Notes under the pieces: model-generated
The model's database searches: none
What the model was told of the DNA's origin: nothing
The model's input: only the letters and a program-made list of their open reading frames with translations
Made by a program: the position numbers and the translations under genes
Source: Pseudoduganella violacea
GTDB lineage: Bacteria > Pseudomonadota > Gammaproteobacteria > Burkholderiales > Burkholderiaceae_D
DNA length: 64,000 nucleotides
NCBI RefSeq assembly: GCF_014191875.1
Contig: NZ_JACHXD010000005.1
Span: forward strand, 248,001 to 312,000
Direction: 5' to 3'
Shown: positions 18,895 through 28,077 of the stretch, piece by piece
Layout of the letters: each line of letters starts with the position of its first letter
Position numbering within the stretch: position 1 is the first letter of the stretch

Positions 18895-19851
18895 ATGGAC
18901 ACTTATCAAAACTATCCCCGCGACCTGATCGGCTACGGTCGCACGCCGCCCCATCCGCAATGGCCGGGCCAGGCCCGCGTCGCCCTGCAATTCGTGCTGA
19001 ACTACGAGGAGGGCGGCGAGAACAATGTGCTGCACGGCGATGCGGCCTCGGAAACCTTCCTGTCCGAGATCATCGGCGCGGCCGCTTTCCCGGCCCGCCA
19101 CATGAGCATGGAATCGATTTATGAATATGGTTCGCGTGCTGGCCTGTGGCGCCTGCTGCGCATGTTTGAAGAGCGCAAGCTGCCGCTGACCGTGTTCGGC
19201 GTGGCGATGGCACTGAAGCGTCATCCGGAGGCGGTGGCGGCCTTTCAGCAGCTGGGCCACGAAATCGCCTGCCATGGCCTGCGCTGGATCTCCTACCAGA
19301 ATATGGACGAGGCCACGGAGCGCGCCCACCTGCAGGAGGCGGTGGCCATCATCCGGGAGCTGACCGGTAGTGCCCCGCAGGGCTGGTACACCGGCCGCGA
19401 TTCGCCCAATACGCGCCGTCTGGTGGTCGAGCATGGCGGCTTCCGTTACGACGCCGACTACTACGGCGACGACTTGCCTTTCTGGCAAAACGTCGAATAC
19501 CGCGATGCCAATGGCTTGCTTGCCGTCAAGCCGCAACTGATCGTACCTTATACGTTGGATACTAACGATATGCGTTTTGCCGCCATGCAAGGCTTCAACT
19601 CCGGCACGCAATTCTTCGATTACTTGAAAGATGCTTTCGACGTACTCTATAAGGAGGGCGACCCGAATGGCCTGAATCAGCCGAAGATGCTCTCCATCGG
19701 CCTGCATTGCCGTCTGGTGGGACGCCCGGCGCGGGCCGCCGCGCTGGCGCGCTTCCTCGACTATGTGCAGGGCCATGAGGGCGTGTGGATTACGCGCCGC
19801 ATCGATATCGCCGAGCACTGGCACCGCCACCACCCCGCGTCTGCCATGTGA
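18895..19851 (+). CDS. puuE: PuuE-type allantoinase (polysaccharide-deacetylase fold)
   Basis: PuuE hydrolyses allantoin to allantoate without the metal centre of classical allantoinases. The 318-residue protein begins YPRDLIGYGRTPPHPQWPG and has FVLNYEEGGENNVLHGD, both hallmarks of the PuuE group. It continues with the NodB-like fold (FGVAMALKRHPE, GHEIACHGLRW, GWYTGRDSPNTR). It is divergent from uraH and precedes the xdh genes with an 88-base gap. Distinguishing it from other deacetylase-fold hydrolases rests on these N-terminal motifs and context. Confidence 0.92.
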   Translation: MDTYQNYPRDLIGYGRTPPHPQWPGQARVALQFVLNYEEGGENNVLHGDAASETFLSEIIGAAAFPARHMSMESIYEYGSRAGLWRLLRMFEERKLPLTVFGVAMALKRHPEAVAAFQQLGHEIACHGLRWISYQNMDEATERAHLQEAVAIIRELTGSAPQGWYTGRDSPNTRRLVVEHGGFRYDADYYGDDLPFWQNVEYRDANGLLAVKPQLIVPYTLDTNDMRFAAMQGFNSGTQFFDYLKDAFDVLYKEGDPNGLNQPKMLSIGLHCRLVGRPARAAALARFLDYVQGHEGVWITRRIDIAEHWHRHHPASAM

Positions 19852-19939
19852 AATTGATGATAACGGACATCATCGATTGATTATAATGGTCGGTGTCCCC
19901 GGGTGTTAATCTGTAAGCTGGGATAAAGCCGAGGCCAAG
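19852..19939 (+). promoter_or_regulatory. Probable xdh promoter region
   Basis: The spacer between puuE and xdhA carries a perfect TATAAT at 19882-19887. No good -35 hexamer lies 16-18 bases upstream, which would fit an activator-dependent promoter. It also contains GATGATAACGGACATCATC, an imperfect inverted repeat at about 19857-19875. Confidence 0.45.
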
Positions 19940-21406
19940 ATGTCTGATTCAATTCGTTTTTACTACCGCGGGAACGTGCACGAAGTGCGCGACGCCGCCC
20001 CGACGCAGACGGTGTTGCAGCACCTGCGCGAGGACTTGCACTGCACCGGCACCAAGGAAGGCTGTGCCGAGGGCGACTGCGGCGCCTGCACCGTGGTCGT
20101 CGGCAGCCTGGTCAAGGGCCAACTGGAACTGAAGGCCGTCAATTCCTGCATCCAGCTCACGCCCACGCTGGATGGCAAAGCCTTGTTCACCGTGGAAGAC
20201 TTGCAGCAGGCCGATGGCGCCCTGCATCCGGTGCAGCAGGCCCTGGTCGAATGCCACGGCTCCCAATGCGGTTTCTGCACCCCCGGCTTCGCCATGTCGC
20301 TGTGGGGCATGTATTTGAAGCAGGATGGCCGGCGCGCCGAGCGCAAGCAGATCGACGACTGCCTGTCGGGTAATCTGTGCCGCTGCACCGGCTACCGTCC
20401 CATCATCGAGGCGGCCCAGCGCATGAGCGAGCTGCCCAAGGTCGAATTCGACCGCGCCGCCCTGGTCCAGCAGCTGGAAGCGCTGAAGCGCGACAAACTG
20501 GCCATCTACAGCGCGCATGGCCAGGCCTTCATGGCGCCGCGCACGCTGGATGAACTGGTGGCGCTGCGCGCTGCGAATCCCGCGGCCGTGCTGCTGGCCG
20601 GTTCCACCGACGTCGGTCTGTGGATCACCAAGCAGATGCGCGAACTGGGCGATATCATCTATCTGGGCCACGTCGATGCGCTGAAAAATGTGCGCAGCGT
20701 GGACGGCAAGCTGGAAATCGGCGCCGGCGTCTCGCTCAACGACGCTTACGAAGCCCTGTGCCAGCATTATCCGAAAGAGCTGTCGGAAATGTGGCAGCGC
20801 TTCGCCTCCCTGCCGATCCGCAATGCGGGCACCCTGGGCGGCAATGTCGCCAACGGCTCGCCGATCGGCGACTCCATGCCCTGGCTGATCGCGCTGGGCG
20901 CCGAGATCGTGCTGCGCGGCCAAGCCGGCGTGCGCGTGCTGGCGCTGGAAGACTTTTACCTCGACTATATGAAGAAGGATTTGCAGCCGGGCGAATTCGT
21001 GCAGGCGGTACGCGTGCCGCTGCCGCGCGCCGGCGTGCAATTCCGTACCTATAAGCTGGCCAAGCGCTTCGACCAGGACATCTCCGCCGTCTGCGCCGCC
21101 TTCGCCTTCACGTTCGACGGCGATACCGTGGCCGACGCCCGCATCGCTTTCGGCGGCATGGCCGCCACGCCCAAGCGCGCGGCGCAGGCCGAAGCGCTGC
21201 TCAAGGGCCGCCGCTGGGACGAAGCCGCCGTGCAGGAAGCTATGCAGGCCTTGGCGCGCGACTATGCGCCGCTGAGCGATATGCGCGCTTCCAGCGCATA
21301 CCGCATGAAGACCGCGCAGAACCTGCTGCGCCGCTACTGGCTTGAAACACGCGGCGATGCGCCGCTGGCGGCCGAAGCCGTCAACGCCTTCGCCTGCCGC
21401 GCCTGA
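19940..21406 (+). CDS. xdhA: Xanthine dehydrogenase small subunit (2Fe-2S and FAD)
   Basis: XdhA carries the electron-transfer half of xanthine dehydrogenase, which oxidises hypoxanthine to xanthine and urate with NAD+. In the 488 residues the first 2Fe-2S cluster motif is CTGTKEGCAEGDCGAC near 35-50. The second is CGFCTPG together with CRCTGYRP near 110-155. The FAD-binding domain follows (LLAGSTDVGLWITKQ, and NAGTLGGNVANGSPIGDSMP). The C-terminal CO_deh_flav_C domain ends the protein. It lies 11 bases before xdhB and heads xdhA-xdhB-xdhC-guaD. Confidence 0.96.
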   Translation: MSDSIRFYYRGNVHEVRDAAPTQTVLQHLREDLHCTGTKEGCAEGDCGACTVVVGSLVKGQLELKAVNSCIQLTPTLDGKALFTVEDLQQADGALHPVQQALVECHGSQCGFCTPGFAMSLWGMYLKQDGRRAERKQIDDCLSGNLCRCTGYRPIIEAAQRMSELPKVEFDRAALVQQLEALKRDKLAIYSAHGQAFMAPRTLDELVALRAANPAAVLLAGSTDVGLWITKQMRELGDIIYLGHVDALKNVRSVDGKLEIGAGVSLNDAYEALCQHYPKELSEMWQRFASLPIRNAGTLGGNVANGSPIGDSMPWLIALGAEIVLRGQAGVRVLALEDFYLDYMKKDLQPGEFVQAVRVPLPRAGVQFRTYKLAKRFDQDISAVCAAFAFTFDGDTVADARIAFGGMAATPKRAAQAEALLKGRRWDEAAVQEAMQALARDYAPLSDMRASSAYRMKTAQNLLRRYWLETRGDAPLAAEAVNAFACRA

Positions 21407-21417
21407 AAGGAGACAGC

Positions 21418-23745
21418 ATGAACTACCCTGGCGCCCCTGAACTGAAAGCGGCGGCGTGGACCGCCGTGGGCGTGTCGCGCCCGCACGAATCGGCCGAGCT
21501 GCATGTGCTCGGCCAAGCCACTTATACCGACGATATCCCGGAAGTGCAGGGCACCCTGCATGCGGCCCTTGGCCTATCGTCCAAAGCGCATGCGCTGATC
21601 GAGAATGCCGACCTGTCCGCCGTGCGCGCCGCGCCCGGCGTGGTGGCGGTGTACACGGTGGCCGATATTCCAGGCACGAATGACTGCGGTCCGATCATCC
21701 ATGACGACCCGATCCTGGCCGATGGCCTGGTGCAGTATGTGGGTCAACCCATCTTCATCGTGGTGGCCGATACGCACGATAATGCGCGCCGTGCCGCGCG
21801 CCGCGCCAAGATCGATTACCAGGAATTGCCTGCCATCCTGACGCCGCAGGAAGCCAAGGCAGCGCAGTCCTATGTGCTGCCGCCGATGCGGCTTGAGCGC
21901 GGCGACGCCCAGGCCGCGTTCGAACGCGCGCCGCATGTGGTCAAGGGCAAGCTGTATGTGGGCGGCCAGGAACAGTTCTACCTGGAAGGCCAGATCGCTT
22001 ACGCCATTCCGAAAGAGAATAAGGGCATGCTGGTGCAGTGTTCGACCCAGCATCCGAGCGAGATGCAGCATGTGGTGGCGCATGCCCTGGGCTTGCATTC
22101 CCACCATGTGCAGGTCGAATGCCGCCGCATGGGCGGTGGCTTCGGCGGCAAGGAATCGCAGTCGGCCTTGTGGGCCGCGGCCGCCGCCATCTCCGCTTCG
22201 AAGACCAGGCGTCCGGTCAAGCTGCGCGCCGACCGCGACGACGATATGATGGTGACGGGCAAGCGCCACTGCTTCTACTACGAATACGAGGTGGGCTACG
22301 ACGACAGCGGCAAGATCGTCGCCGCCAAGGTCGATATGACGTCGCGCGCCGGGTTCTCGGCCGACCTGTCCGGCCCCGTCGCCACGCGCGCCGTCTGCCA
22401 CTTCGACAATGCCTACTACCTGTCCGACGTGGATATCCGCGCCGCCTGCGGCAAGACCAATACCCAGTCCAACACGGCTTTCCGTGGCTTCGGCGGCCCG
22501 CAGGGCGCGATCGCCATCGAATACGTGATCGATGAAATCGCCCGCAATCTGGGCCGCGACGCCTACGATATCCGCCGCCTGAATTTCTACGGCAAGACCG
22601 AGAACAACGTCACGCCTTACGGCCAGGAGATCGTCGACAACATCATCGATGAGCTGTGCGCCGAGCTGGAAGAAAGCAGCGAGTACCGCGCGCGCCGCGC
22701 CGCCATCAATGCATTTAACAGCGGCAGCCCGGTGCTGAAAAAGGGCCTGGCTTTCACGCCCGTCAAATTCGGCATCGCCTTCAATGTGACCCACCTGAAC
22801 CAGGCCGGCGCGCTGGTCCATGTGTATGTGGACGGTTCGGTGATCGTCAACCACGGCGGCACCGAGATGGGGCAGGGCATCAACACCAAGGTGATGCAGG
22901 TGGTGGCGCATGAGCTGGGCCTGGACCTGGAGCATGTGCGCGCCAGCGCCACCGATACCAGCAAGGTCGCCAATACCTCGGCCACCGCCGCGTCCACCGG
23001 CGCGGACTTGAACGGCAAGGCGGCGCAGGACGCGGCGCGCCAGATCCGCGAACGCCTGGCGCAATTCGCCGCCGGGCAGTATGGCGGCGAAGCGGCCGAT
23101 GTGCGCTTCTTCGGCAACCAGGCGCATGCCAACGGCCATAGCGTGGACTTCGCCGAACTGGTGCAGAAGGCTTACCTGGCCCGCGTTCAGCTGTGGTCGG
23201 ACGGCTTCTATGCCACGCCGCATCTGCACTGGAATGCCAAGACCATGAACGGCCACCCGTTCTCCTACTATGCTTACGGCGCCGCCGTGGCCGAAGTGGT
23301 GGTCGATACCCTGACCGGCGAATGGAAGCTGCTGCGCGCCGATGCGCTGTACGACGCGGGCCAGTCGCTGAATCCGGCCATCGATATCGGCCAGGTGGAG
23401 GGCGCTTTCATCCAGGGCATGGGCTGGCTCACCACCGAGGAATTGTGGTGGAACCCGGCGGGCAAGCTGATGACGCATGCGCCTTCGACTTACAAGATCC
23501 CCGGCATTTCCGACTGCCCGGAAGATTTCCGTGTGCGCCTGTTCGAGAACCGCAATGTGGAGGACAGCATCCACCGTTCCAAAGCCGTGGGCGAGCCGCC
23601 GCTGCTGCTGCCGTTCTCGGTGTTCTTCGCCATCCGCGACGCGGTGTCCAGCGTCGGCGATCACAAGGTCAATCCGCCGCTGAACGCGCCCGCCACCAGC
23701 GAAGAAATCCTGCGCGCCATCGCGGCGGTCGAAGCGGCAAGCTAA
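21418..23745 (+). CDS. xdhB: Xanthine dehydrogenase molybdopterin-binding subunit
   Basis: XdhB holds the molybdenum cofactor and the purine-binding site. The 775-residue protein shows GQEQFYLEGQ, the Moco-contacting GRMGGGFGGKES-like stretch (RRMGGGFGGKES), AFRGFGGPQG with the substrate-positioning Arg, GTEMGQGINTK, and VGEPPLLLPFSVF, whose Glu is the catalytic base in the family. The length fits the separate large subunit of the two-gene bacterial enzyme. It lies between xdhA and xdhC. Confidence 0.97.
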   Translation: MNYPGAPELKAAAWTAVGVSRPHESAELHVLGQATYTDDIPEVQGTLHAALGLSSKAHALIENADLSAVRAAPGVVAVYTVADIPGTNDCGPIIHDDPILADGLVQYVGQPIFIVVADTHDNARRAARRAKIDYQELPAILTPQEAKAAQSYVLPPMRLERGDAQAAFERAPHVVKGKLYVGGQEQFYLEGQIAYAIPKENKGMLVQCSTQHPSEMQHVVAHALGLHSHHVQVECRRMGGGFGGKESQSALWAAAAAISASKTRRPVKLRADRDDDMMVTGKRHCFYYEYEVGYDDSGKIVAAKVDMTSRAGFSADLSGPVATRAVCHFDNAYYLSDVDIRAACGKTNTQSNTAFRGFGGPQGAIAIEYVIDEIARNLGRDAYDIRRLNFYGKTENNVTPYGQEIVDNIIDELCAELEESSEYRARRAAINAFNSGSPVLKKGLAFTPVKFGIAFNVTHLNQAGALVHVYVDGSVIVNHGGTEMGQGINTKVMQVVAHELGLDLEHVRASATDTSKVANTSATAASTGADLNGKAAQDAARQIRERLAQFAAGQYGGEAADVRFFGNQAHANGHSVDFAELVQKAYLARVQLWSDGFYATPHLHWNAKTMNGHPFSYYAYGAAVAEVVVDTLTGEWKLLRADALYDAGQSLNPAIDIGQVEGAFIQGMGWLTTEELWWNPAGKLMTHAPSTYKIPGISDCPEDFRVRLFENRNVEDSIHRSKAVGEPPLLLPFSVFFAIRDAVSSVGDHKVNPPLNAPATSEEILRAIAAVEAAS

Positions 23746-23756
23746 AGAGCGCAAAC

Positions 23757-24773
23757 ATGAACGATTGGCTGACGGCAGCCACAGTCCCGGCGGTGCTGGT
23801 GACGGTGGCGAAGGTGGAGGGCTCTGCCCCGCGCGAATCCGGCACGAAGATGCTGGTGACGGCGGCTACGCAGTTCGACACCATCGGCGGCGGCCATCTG
23901 GAATTGCGCGCGGTGGATATGGCGCGCGCCATGCTCTGCGCCGCCACGCCGCCTGCCGTACAATACAAGCGCTTTCCGCTCGGCCCCAGCCTGGGACAGT
24001 GCTGCGGCGGCGTGGTCTGGCTCAGTTTCGAGCCGGTGCAAGGTGCGCTGGCGGTGGTGCTCGATGCGCTACGCCAGCGCCGCAATGAAGATAGCTGGCG
24101 CTTGAGCGCCATCGACGGCGCGCCGGCCTGCGCCCTGTTCGATGCAAGCAGCAAACTGCTGGCCGGCGAGACTGGCCCAGGTTTCCCGGCGTTTGCGCGC
24201 GAACGCGGCGCTGGCGAAGCGGACGCCCGCGTCTTCGCCGACGACAGCGGCCGCCGCTGGCTGGTCGATGCGGTCCTGGCACCACGCGCCCACCTCGTGC
24301 TGTTCGGCGCTGGCCATGTGGGTGCGGCCATCGTGCGGGCGCTGGGCGAGCTGCCTTGCCGCGTGACCTGGGTCGATGAAAGAGAAGAGATGTTCCCCGC
24401 CGACCTGCCGCCGAACGTGACGGTGGAAGCGACGGACGCGCCGGAAGCGCTGGTGGCAGCAGCGCCGCCCGGCAGCAGTTATCTGGTAATGACGCACAGC
24501 CATCCGCTCGACCAGCGCCTGACCGAGGCGATTTTGGCGCGCGGGCAGGTAGGCTGGTTCGGCCTGATCGGCTCGAAAACCAAGCGCATGCAGTTCGAAC
24601 ACCGGCTGCAAGCGCGCGGCTTTGCGCAGGAGCGCATCGCCGCCATGGTATGCCCCGTGGGCCTGCCGGGTATCACCAATAAGGCGCCGGCCGTGATCGC
24701 GGCATCGGTTTGCGCCCAACTACTGACAGTTTGGGAAGCACAAGCGGCTTCCCCCTCTCCCGGAAAGAACTAA
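23757..24773 (+). CDS. xdhC: Xanthine dehydrogenase accessory protein XdhC
   Basis: XdhC binds the molybdenum cofactor, supports its sulfuration and delivers it to XdhB. The 338-residue protein has the N-terminal XdhC/CoxI domain (VLVTVAKVEGSAPRESGTKM, then IGGGHLE and LGQCCGG) and a C-terminal Rossmann-like domain with FGAGHVG, VMTHSHPLDQ and GLIGSKTK. The ATG at 23757 is chosen because it follows xdhB by 11 bases; the frame is open upstream but overlaps xdhB. Its stop codon directly abuts the guaD start. Confidence 0.95.
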   Translation: MNDWLTAATVPAVLVTVAKVEGSAPRESGTKMLVTAATQFDTIGGGHLELRAVDMARAMLCAATPPAVQYKRFPLGPSLGQCCGGVVWLSFEPVQGALAVVLDALRQRRNEDSWRLSAIDGAPACALFDASSKLLAGETGPGFPAFARERGAGEADARVFADDSGRRWLVDAVLAPRAHLVLFGAGHVGAAIVRALGELPCRVTWVDEREEMFPADLPPNVTVEATDAPEALVAAAPPGSSYLVMTHSHPLDQRLTEAILARGQVGWFGLIGSKTKRMQFEHRLQARGFAQERIAAMVCPVGLPGITNKAPAVIAASVCAQLLTVWEAQAASPSPGKN

Positions 24774-26090
24774 ATGCAGACTGCAACGCAAAACGTGCAA
24801 GCTTACCGAGCCAGCTTGCTGTACTTTCACGCCGATCCGGCACTGGTCGAAACAGCCCATGCCTGGCATGAGGACGGCCTGCTGCTGGTCGCCGACGGCA
24901 AGATCCTGACGGCCGGCGACTACGCCGCGCTGCAGGGCGAAGTGCCGCCCGGCGTAGAGGTGCGGGACTATCGCGGCAAGATCATCATGCCCGGTTTCAT
25001 CGACGCCCACGTCCACTATCCGCAAACGGATATGATCGCTTCGCCGGCGCCGGGCCTGCTGCCCTGGCTGGAAAGCTACACCTTCCCGACCGAGCGCCAG
25101 TTCGCCGATCCGGCCCACGCGGCGCAGGTGGCCGAGTTCTTCCTCGACGAGCTGCTGCGCTGCGGCACCACGACGGCCATGGTGTATTGCAGCGTGCATC
25201 CGCAATCGGTGGACGCCTTCTTCACGGCCAGCGAGCGGCGCGGCCTGCGCATGATCGCCGGCAAGGTGATGATGGACCGCCACTGCCCCGACTTTCTGCG
25301 CGACACGGCCGAAAGCGGCGCGCGCGAAACGGAGCAACTGATCCAGCGCTGGCACAAGCACGCGCGCTCGCTGTACGCCATCACGCCGCGCTTCGCGCCC
25401 ACCTCGACCGACGCGCAGATGCAGCTGGCCGGCGAGTTGGCGCGCACCTACGCCGACACCTATCTGCAAACCCACGTCTCGGAAAACCAGGACGAGTGCA
25501 GCTGGGTCAAGACCCTGTATCCGCAGGCGCGCAGCTACCTCGATGTGTACGACCGCTACGGCATGCTGCGTCCGCGCGCCGTCTACGGCCACTGCATCTG
25601 GCTCGATGACGGCGACCGCGCGCGCATGGCCGAAACCAGGGCCGCCGCCGCCGTCTGCCCGACTTCCAATCTCTTCCTCGGCAGCGGCCTGTTCGACTTC
25701 GAGCGCGCCGACCAGGCCGGCATGCTGATGTCGCTCGCTACCGACGTGGGCGCCGGTACTTCTTTCTCAATGTTGCAAACGATGAACGAAGCCTATAAAG
25801 TAGCGCGCTTGAAGGGCAGTTATCTGCCTGCCATGCGCATGTTCTACCTGGCGACTTTGGGCGCTGCGCGCAGCCTGCAGCTGGACGGTACGATCGGCAG
25901 CCTGGCCGCCGGCAACGAGGCCGATTTCATCGTGCTCGACCCGGATGCTACGCCGCTGCTGGCGCGCCGCCGCGTCACCTGCAACAGCCTGGAAGAACAA
26001 TTGTTCGCGCTGGCCCTGCTGGGCGACGACCGCGCCATCGCGGCCACCTACGCCGCGGGCCAGCTGGTGCACGAGCGCAAGCAGGGCTGA
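24774..26090 (+). CDS. guaD: Guanine deaminase
   Basis: GuaD deaminates guanine to xanthine, feeding xanthine dehydrogenase. The 438-residue amidohydrolase shows the metal motif PGFIDAHVHYPQTD near residue 78, LLPWLESYTFPTE, LQTHVSENQDE, YGHCIWL and SLATDVGAGTSFSML, all characteristic of GuaD. The ATG at 24774 immediately follows the xdhC stop (TAAATG), so the two are translationally coupled. The order xdhA-B-C-guaD is common in Burkholderiales. Confidence 0.96.
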   Translation: MQTATQNVQAYRASLLYFHADPALVETAHAWHEDGLLLVADGKILTAGDYAALQGEVPPGVEVRDYRGKIIMPGFIDAHVHYPQTDMIASPAPGLLPWLESYTFPTERQFADPAHAAQVAEFFLDELLRCGTTTAMVYCSVHPQSVDAFFTASERRGLRMIAGKVMMDRHCPDFLRDTAESGARETEQLIQRWHKHARSLYAITPRFAPTSTDAQMQLAGELARTYADTYLQTHVSENQDECSWVKTLYPQARSYLDVYDRYGMLRPRAVYGHCIWLDDGDRARMAETRAAAAVCPTSNLFLGSGLFDFERADQAGMLMSLATDVGAGTSFSMLQTMNEAYKVARLKGSYLPAMRMFYLATLGAARSLQLDGTIGSLAAGNEADFIVLDPDATPLLARRRVTCNSLEEQLFALALLGDDRAIAATYAAGQLVHERKQG

Positions 26091-26118
26091 CCTTCCGATC
26101 AAACCGAAGAGAGCACCC

Positions 26119-27600
26119 ATGCAGAAAACCGTCCCGAATCTGATGGCCGCGCTGGCCCTGGCATCCGCCTCAGCCTTTGTTGCGCCCGCCGTCCACGCCG
26201 CCAGCAACGAAGACATCACCAAGCGCCACTTCGCGGCGCTGGTGGCGGGCAGCCAGCCCAAGCTGGCCGAGCTGACCCTGTTCTTCACCATGATGCCCAA
26301 GGGCGGCGATCTGCATCACCACTATTCGGGTGCCATCTACGCTGAGCAGTATCTGGAGTGGGTGGACAAGCAAGGTTTCTGCGTCAACAAGGCCAGCTAC
26401 CAGATCGAAACCAAGAAGGATGTGATCGAGGCCGAGCGCGCCAAACCGGCCGAGCAGCGTACTTGCGTCAACTCCTCGGAGCTGATCGCCGATAACGCCA
26501 CTTACCGCGAATTGCTGCAGCGCTGGTCGACCAAGGACTTCTACAACCACGGCGCGGTACAGCCGCCGCCGGACCGCGCCTTCTTCGACACCTTCGGCTA
26601 CTTCGGCCCGGTCGCGTCGACGAATACGAACGAGGGTTTGAAAACCCTGAAGCAGCGCGCAATCGCCGAGAACCTGAGCTATATCGAAACCATCTTCGAG
26701 CTGGCGCCCATGACCATGAACGCCCAGTTCGACCAGGCCGTGCAGGGCGCGGACCAGGCCAAGCTGCAGGCGCAGATGGCAGCTTGGCTGCCGCAGCTGG
26801 AAAAAGATGCGGGATTCAAGCAAGCCATCCAGGCCTACGTCGCCAATGTGCAAAACAGCAGCGCCGGCGTCGACGACGAGCACTTCACCATGCGCTACCA
26901 GCCTTATGTGCTGCGCTTCCTTTCGCCTTCGCTGGTGTTCTCGCAAATGGTGGGCGCTTTCGAAGCGGCCACGCTGGAAAAGAAAATCGTCGGTGTGAAC
27001 ATCGTCGGCGCGGAGAACTTCAATGTCTCCATGCGCGACTACAGCATGCATATGCAGATGTTCAAATTCCTGAAGACGAAATATCCGAAGGTCAAGGTTG
27101 CCCTGCATGCAGGCGAGCTGGCCATGGGCATGGTGCCGCCGGAAGGCTTGAAGTTCCACATCGCCGAAGCGGTGAATGTGGCGGGCGCCAACCGCATCGG
27201 CCACGGCATGGATATCGCGCATGAAAATAATGCATTGTCGGTCATGCGGACCATGCGCGAGCGCGGCATCCCGGTCGAGGTGAATCTGACCAGCAACGAG
27301 TTCATCCTCGGCATCAAGGGTGAAGCCCATCCGATCAATCTCTACCGTAAGCAGGGCGTTCCCTTCGTGATCTCGACCGATGACGCCGGCGTCACGCGCC
27401 ACACGCTGTCGAACGAATACGTGCTGTTTGCCAGCCGCTATCAGACCGACTATACGGAAGTCAAGAAACTCTCGTATGACAGTCTGCGTTACGCCTTCCT
27501 CGACGAGGGCGAGAAGCAGCGCTTGCTGAAGCAGCTTGATGCGCGTTTCGCAAAATTCGAAGCAGATATCGCCGCATCCCAGCGCAATACTGGCAAGTAA
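26119..27600 (+). CDS. Secreted adenosine deaminase-family protein
   Basis: A 493-residue exported hydrolase with signal peptide ending near VHAASN (residue 29). The adenosine deaminase fold is shown by KGGDLHHHYSG (metal His66 and His68), VALHAGELAMG, RIGHGMDIA, EVNLTSNEFILGI and STDDAGV (metal Asp). An insert of about 100 residues between the first motif and the barrel recalls the ADGF/CECR1 extracellular adenosine deaminases. It would turn adenosine to inosine in the periplasm or outside. It follows guaD by 28 bases and closes the purine operon; a hairpin terminator follows. Confidence 0.88.
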   Translation: MQKTVPNLMAALALASASAFVAPAVHAASNEDITKRHFAALVAGSQPKLAELTLFFTMMPKGGDLHHHYSGAIYAEQYLEWVDKQGFCVNKASYQIETKKDVIEAERAKPAEQRTCVNSSELIADNATYRELLQRWSTKDFYNHGAVQPPPDRAFFDTFGYFGPVASTNTNEGLKTLKQRAIAENLSYIETIFELAPMTMNAQFDQAVQGADQAKLQAQMAAWLPQLEKDAGFKQAIQAYVANVQNSSAGVDDEHFTMRYQPYVLRFLSPSLVFSQMVGAFEAATLEKKIVGVNIVGAENFNVSMRDYSMHMQMFKFLKTKYPKVKVALHAGELAMGMVPPEGLKFHIAEAVNVAGANRIGHGMDIAHENNALSVMRTMRERGIPVEVNLTSNEFILGIKGEAHPINLYRKQGVPFVISTDDAGVTRHTLSNEYVLFASRYQTDYTEVKKLSYDSLRYAFLDEGEKQRLLKQLDARFAKFEADIAASQRNTGK

Positions 27601-27610
27601 TTCCTCTCCA

Positions 27611-27636
27611 CCCGGCAGCGTCCTGCTGCCGGGTTT
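27611..27636 (+). terminator. Terminator of the xdh-gua-ada operon
   Basis: Arms CCCGGCAGC and GCTGCCGGG with a 5-base loop, followed by TTT. It lies 10 bases after the adenosine deaminase stop. Confidence 0.75.
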
Positions 27637-27918
27637 CCCCTCTTCATTTCCTGTTGGATATTTGTGTGGCAAAGCTGCTACACATGACCAAACGCGCTTA
27701 TGCGTTTTTGGGTGCCTCTTATGAAATTTTTTCAGCTTGAGGCCGCTCGCTTATAATGCCGCCTTAAAGCCGCCTAGGCACTACGCACACACGATCAAAA
27801 GTCGAGCTATTTATTCGTTTTGCATATGAATATGCAAGCTAAATTGAATTTGTCATCGTTTGGGGCTTGCTGCATATTGCCGGATTATCACGTCATTTTG
27901 CCGCAATTCCGGCTTAAC
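27637..27918. other. AT-richer intergenic DNA before the PHO box
   Basis: About 280 bases without a convincing gene. A short inverted repeat TGTGT...ACACA lies at 27663-27684. Nothing else was recognised apart from the PHO box region that follows. Confidence 0.4.
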
Positions 27919-27919
27919 T

Positions 27920-27948
27920 ATGTCATAAAGTTGTCATAAACCTGTCAT
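27920..27948 (+). promoter_or_regulatory. PHO box (PhoB-binding repeats) upstream of the Oar-like receptor
   Basis: Three TGTCAT half-sites begin at 27921, 27932 and 27943, exactly 11 bases apart, with TAAA-type spacers (TGTCATAAAGT then TGTCATAAACC). This is the layout of E. coli PHO boxes: 7-base direct repeats with 4-base spacers. It lies about 130 bases before the receptor start, which leaves room for a promoter and leader. Confidence 0.82.
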
Positions 27949-28077
27949 CTTCATGAAACCTAGTCCGGATAGACTCACGGGTTGGCTAACCAGTTGCAAC
28001 ACAGTAAAGAGGGGATGCGAGCTGTTTCCAAAAGAACAGTGAACATACCGAATAATTAGTCTTTTAGGGGTAATACA

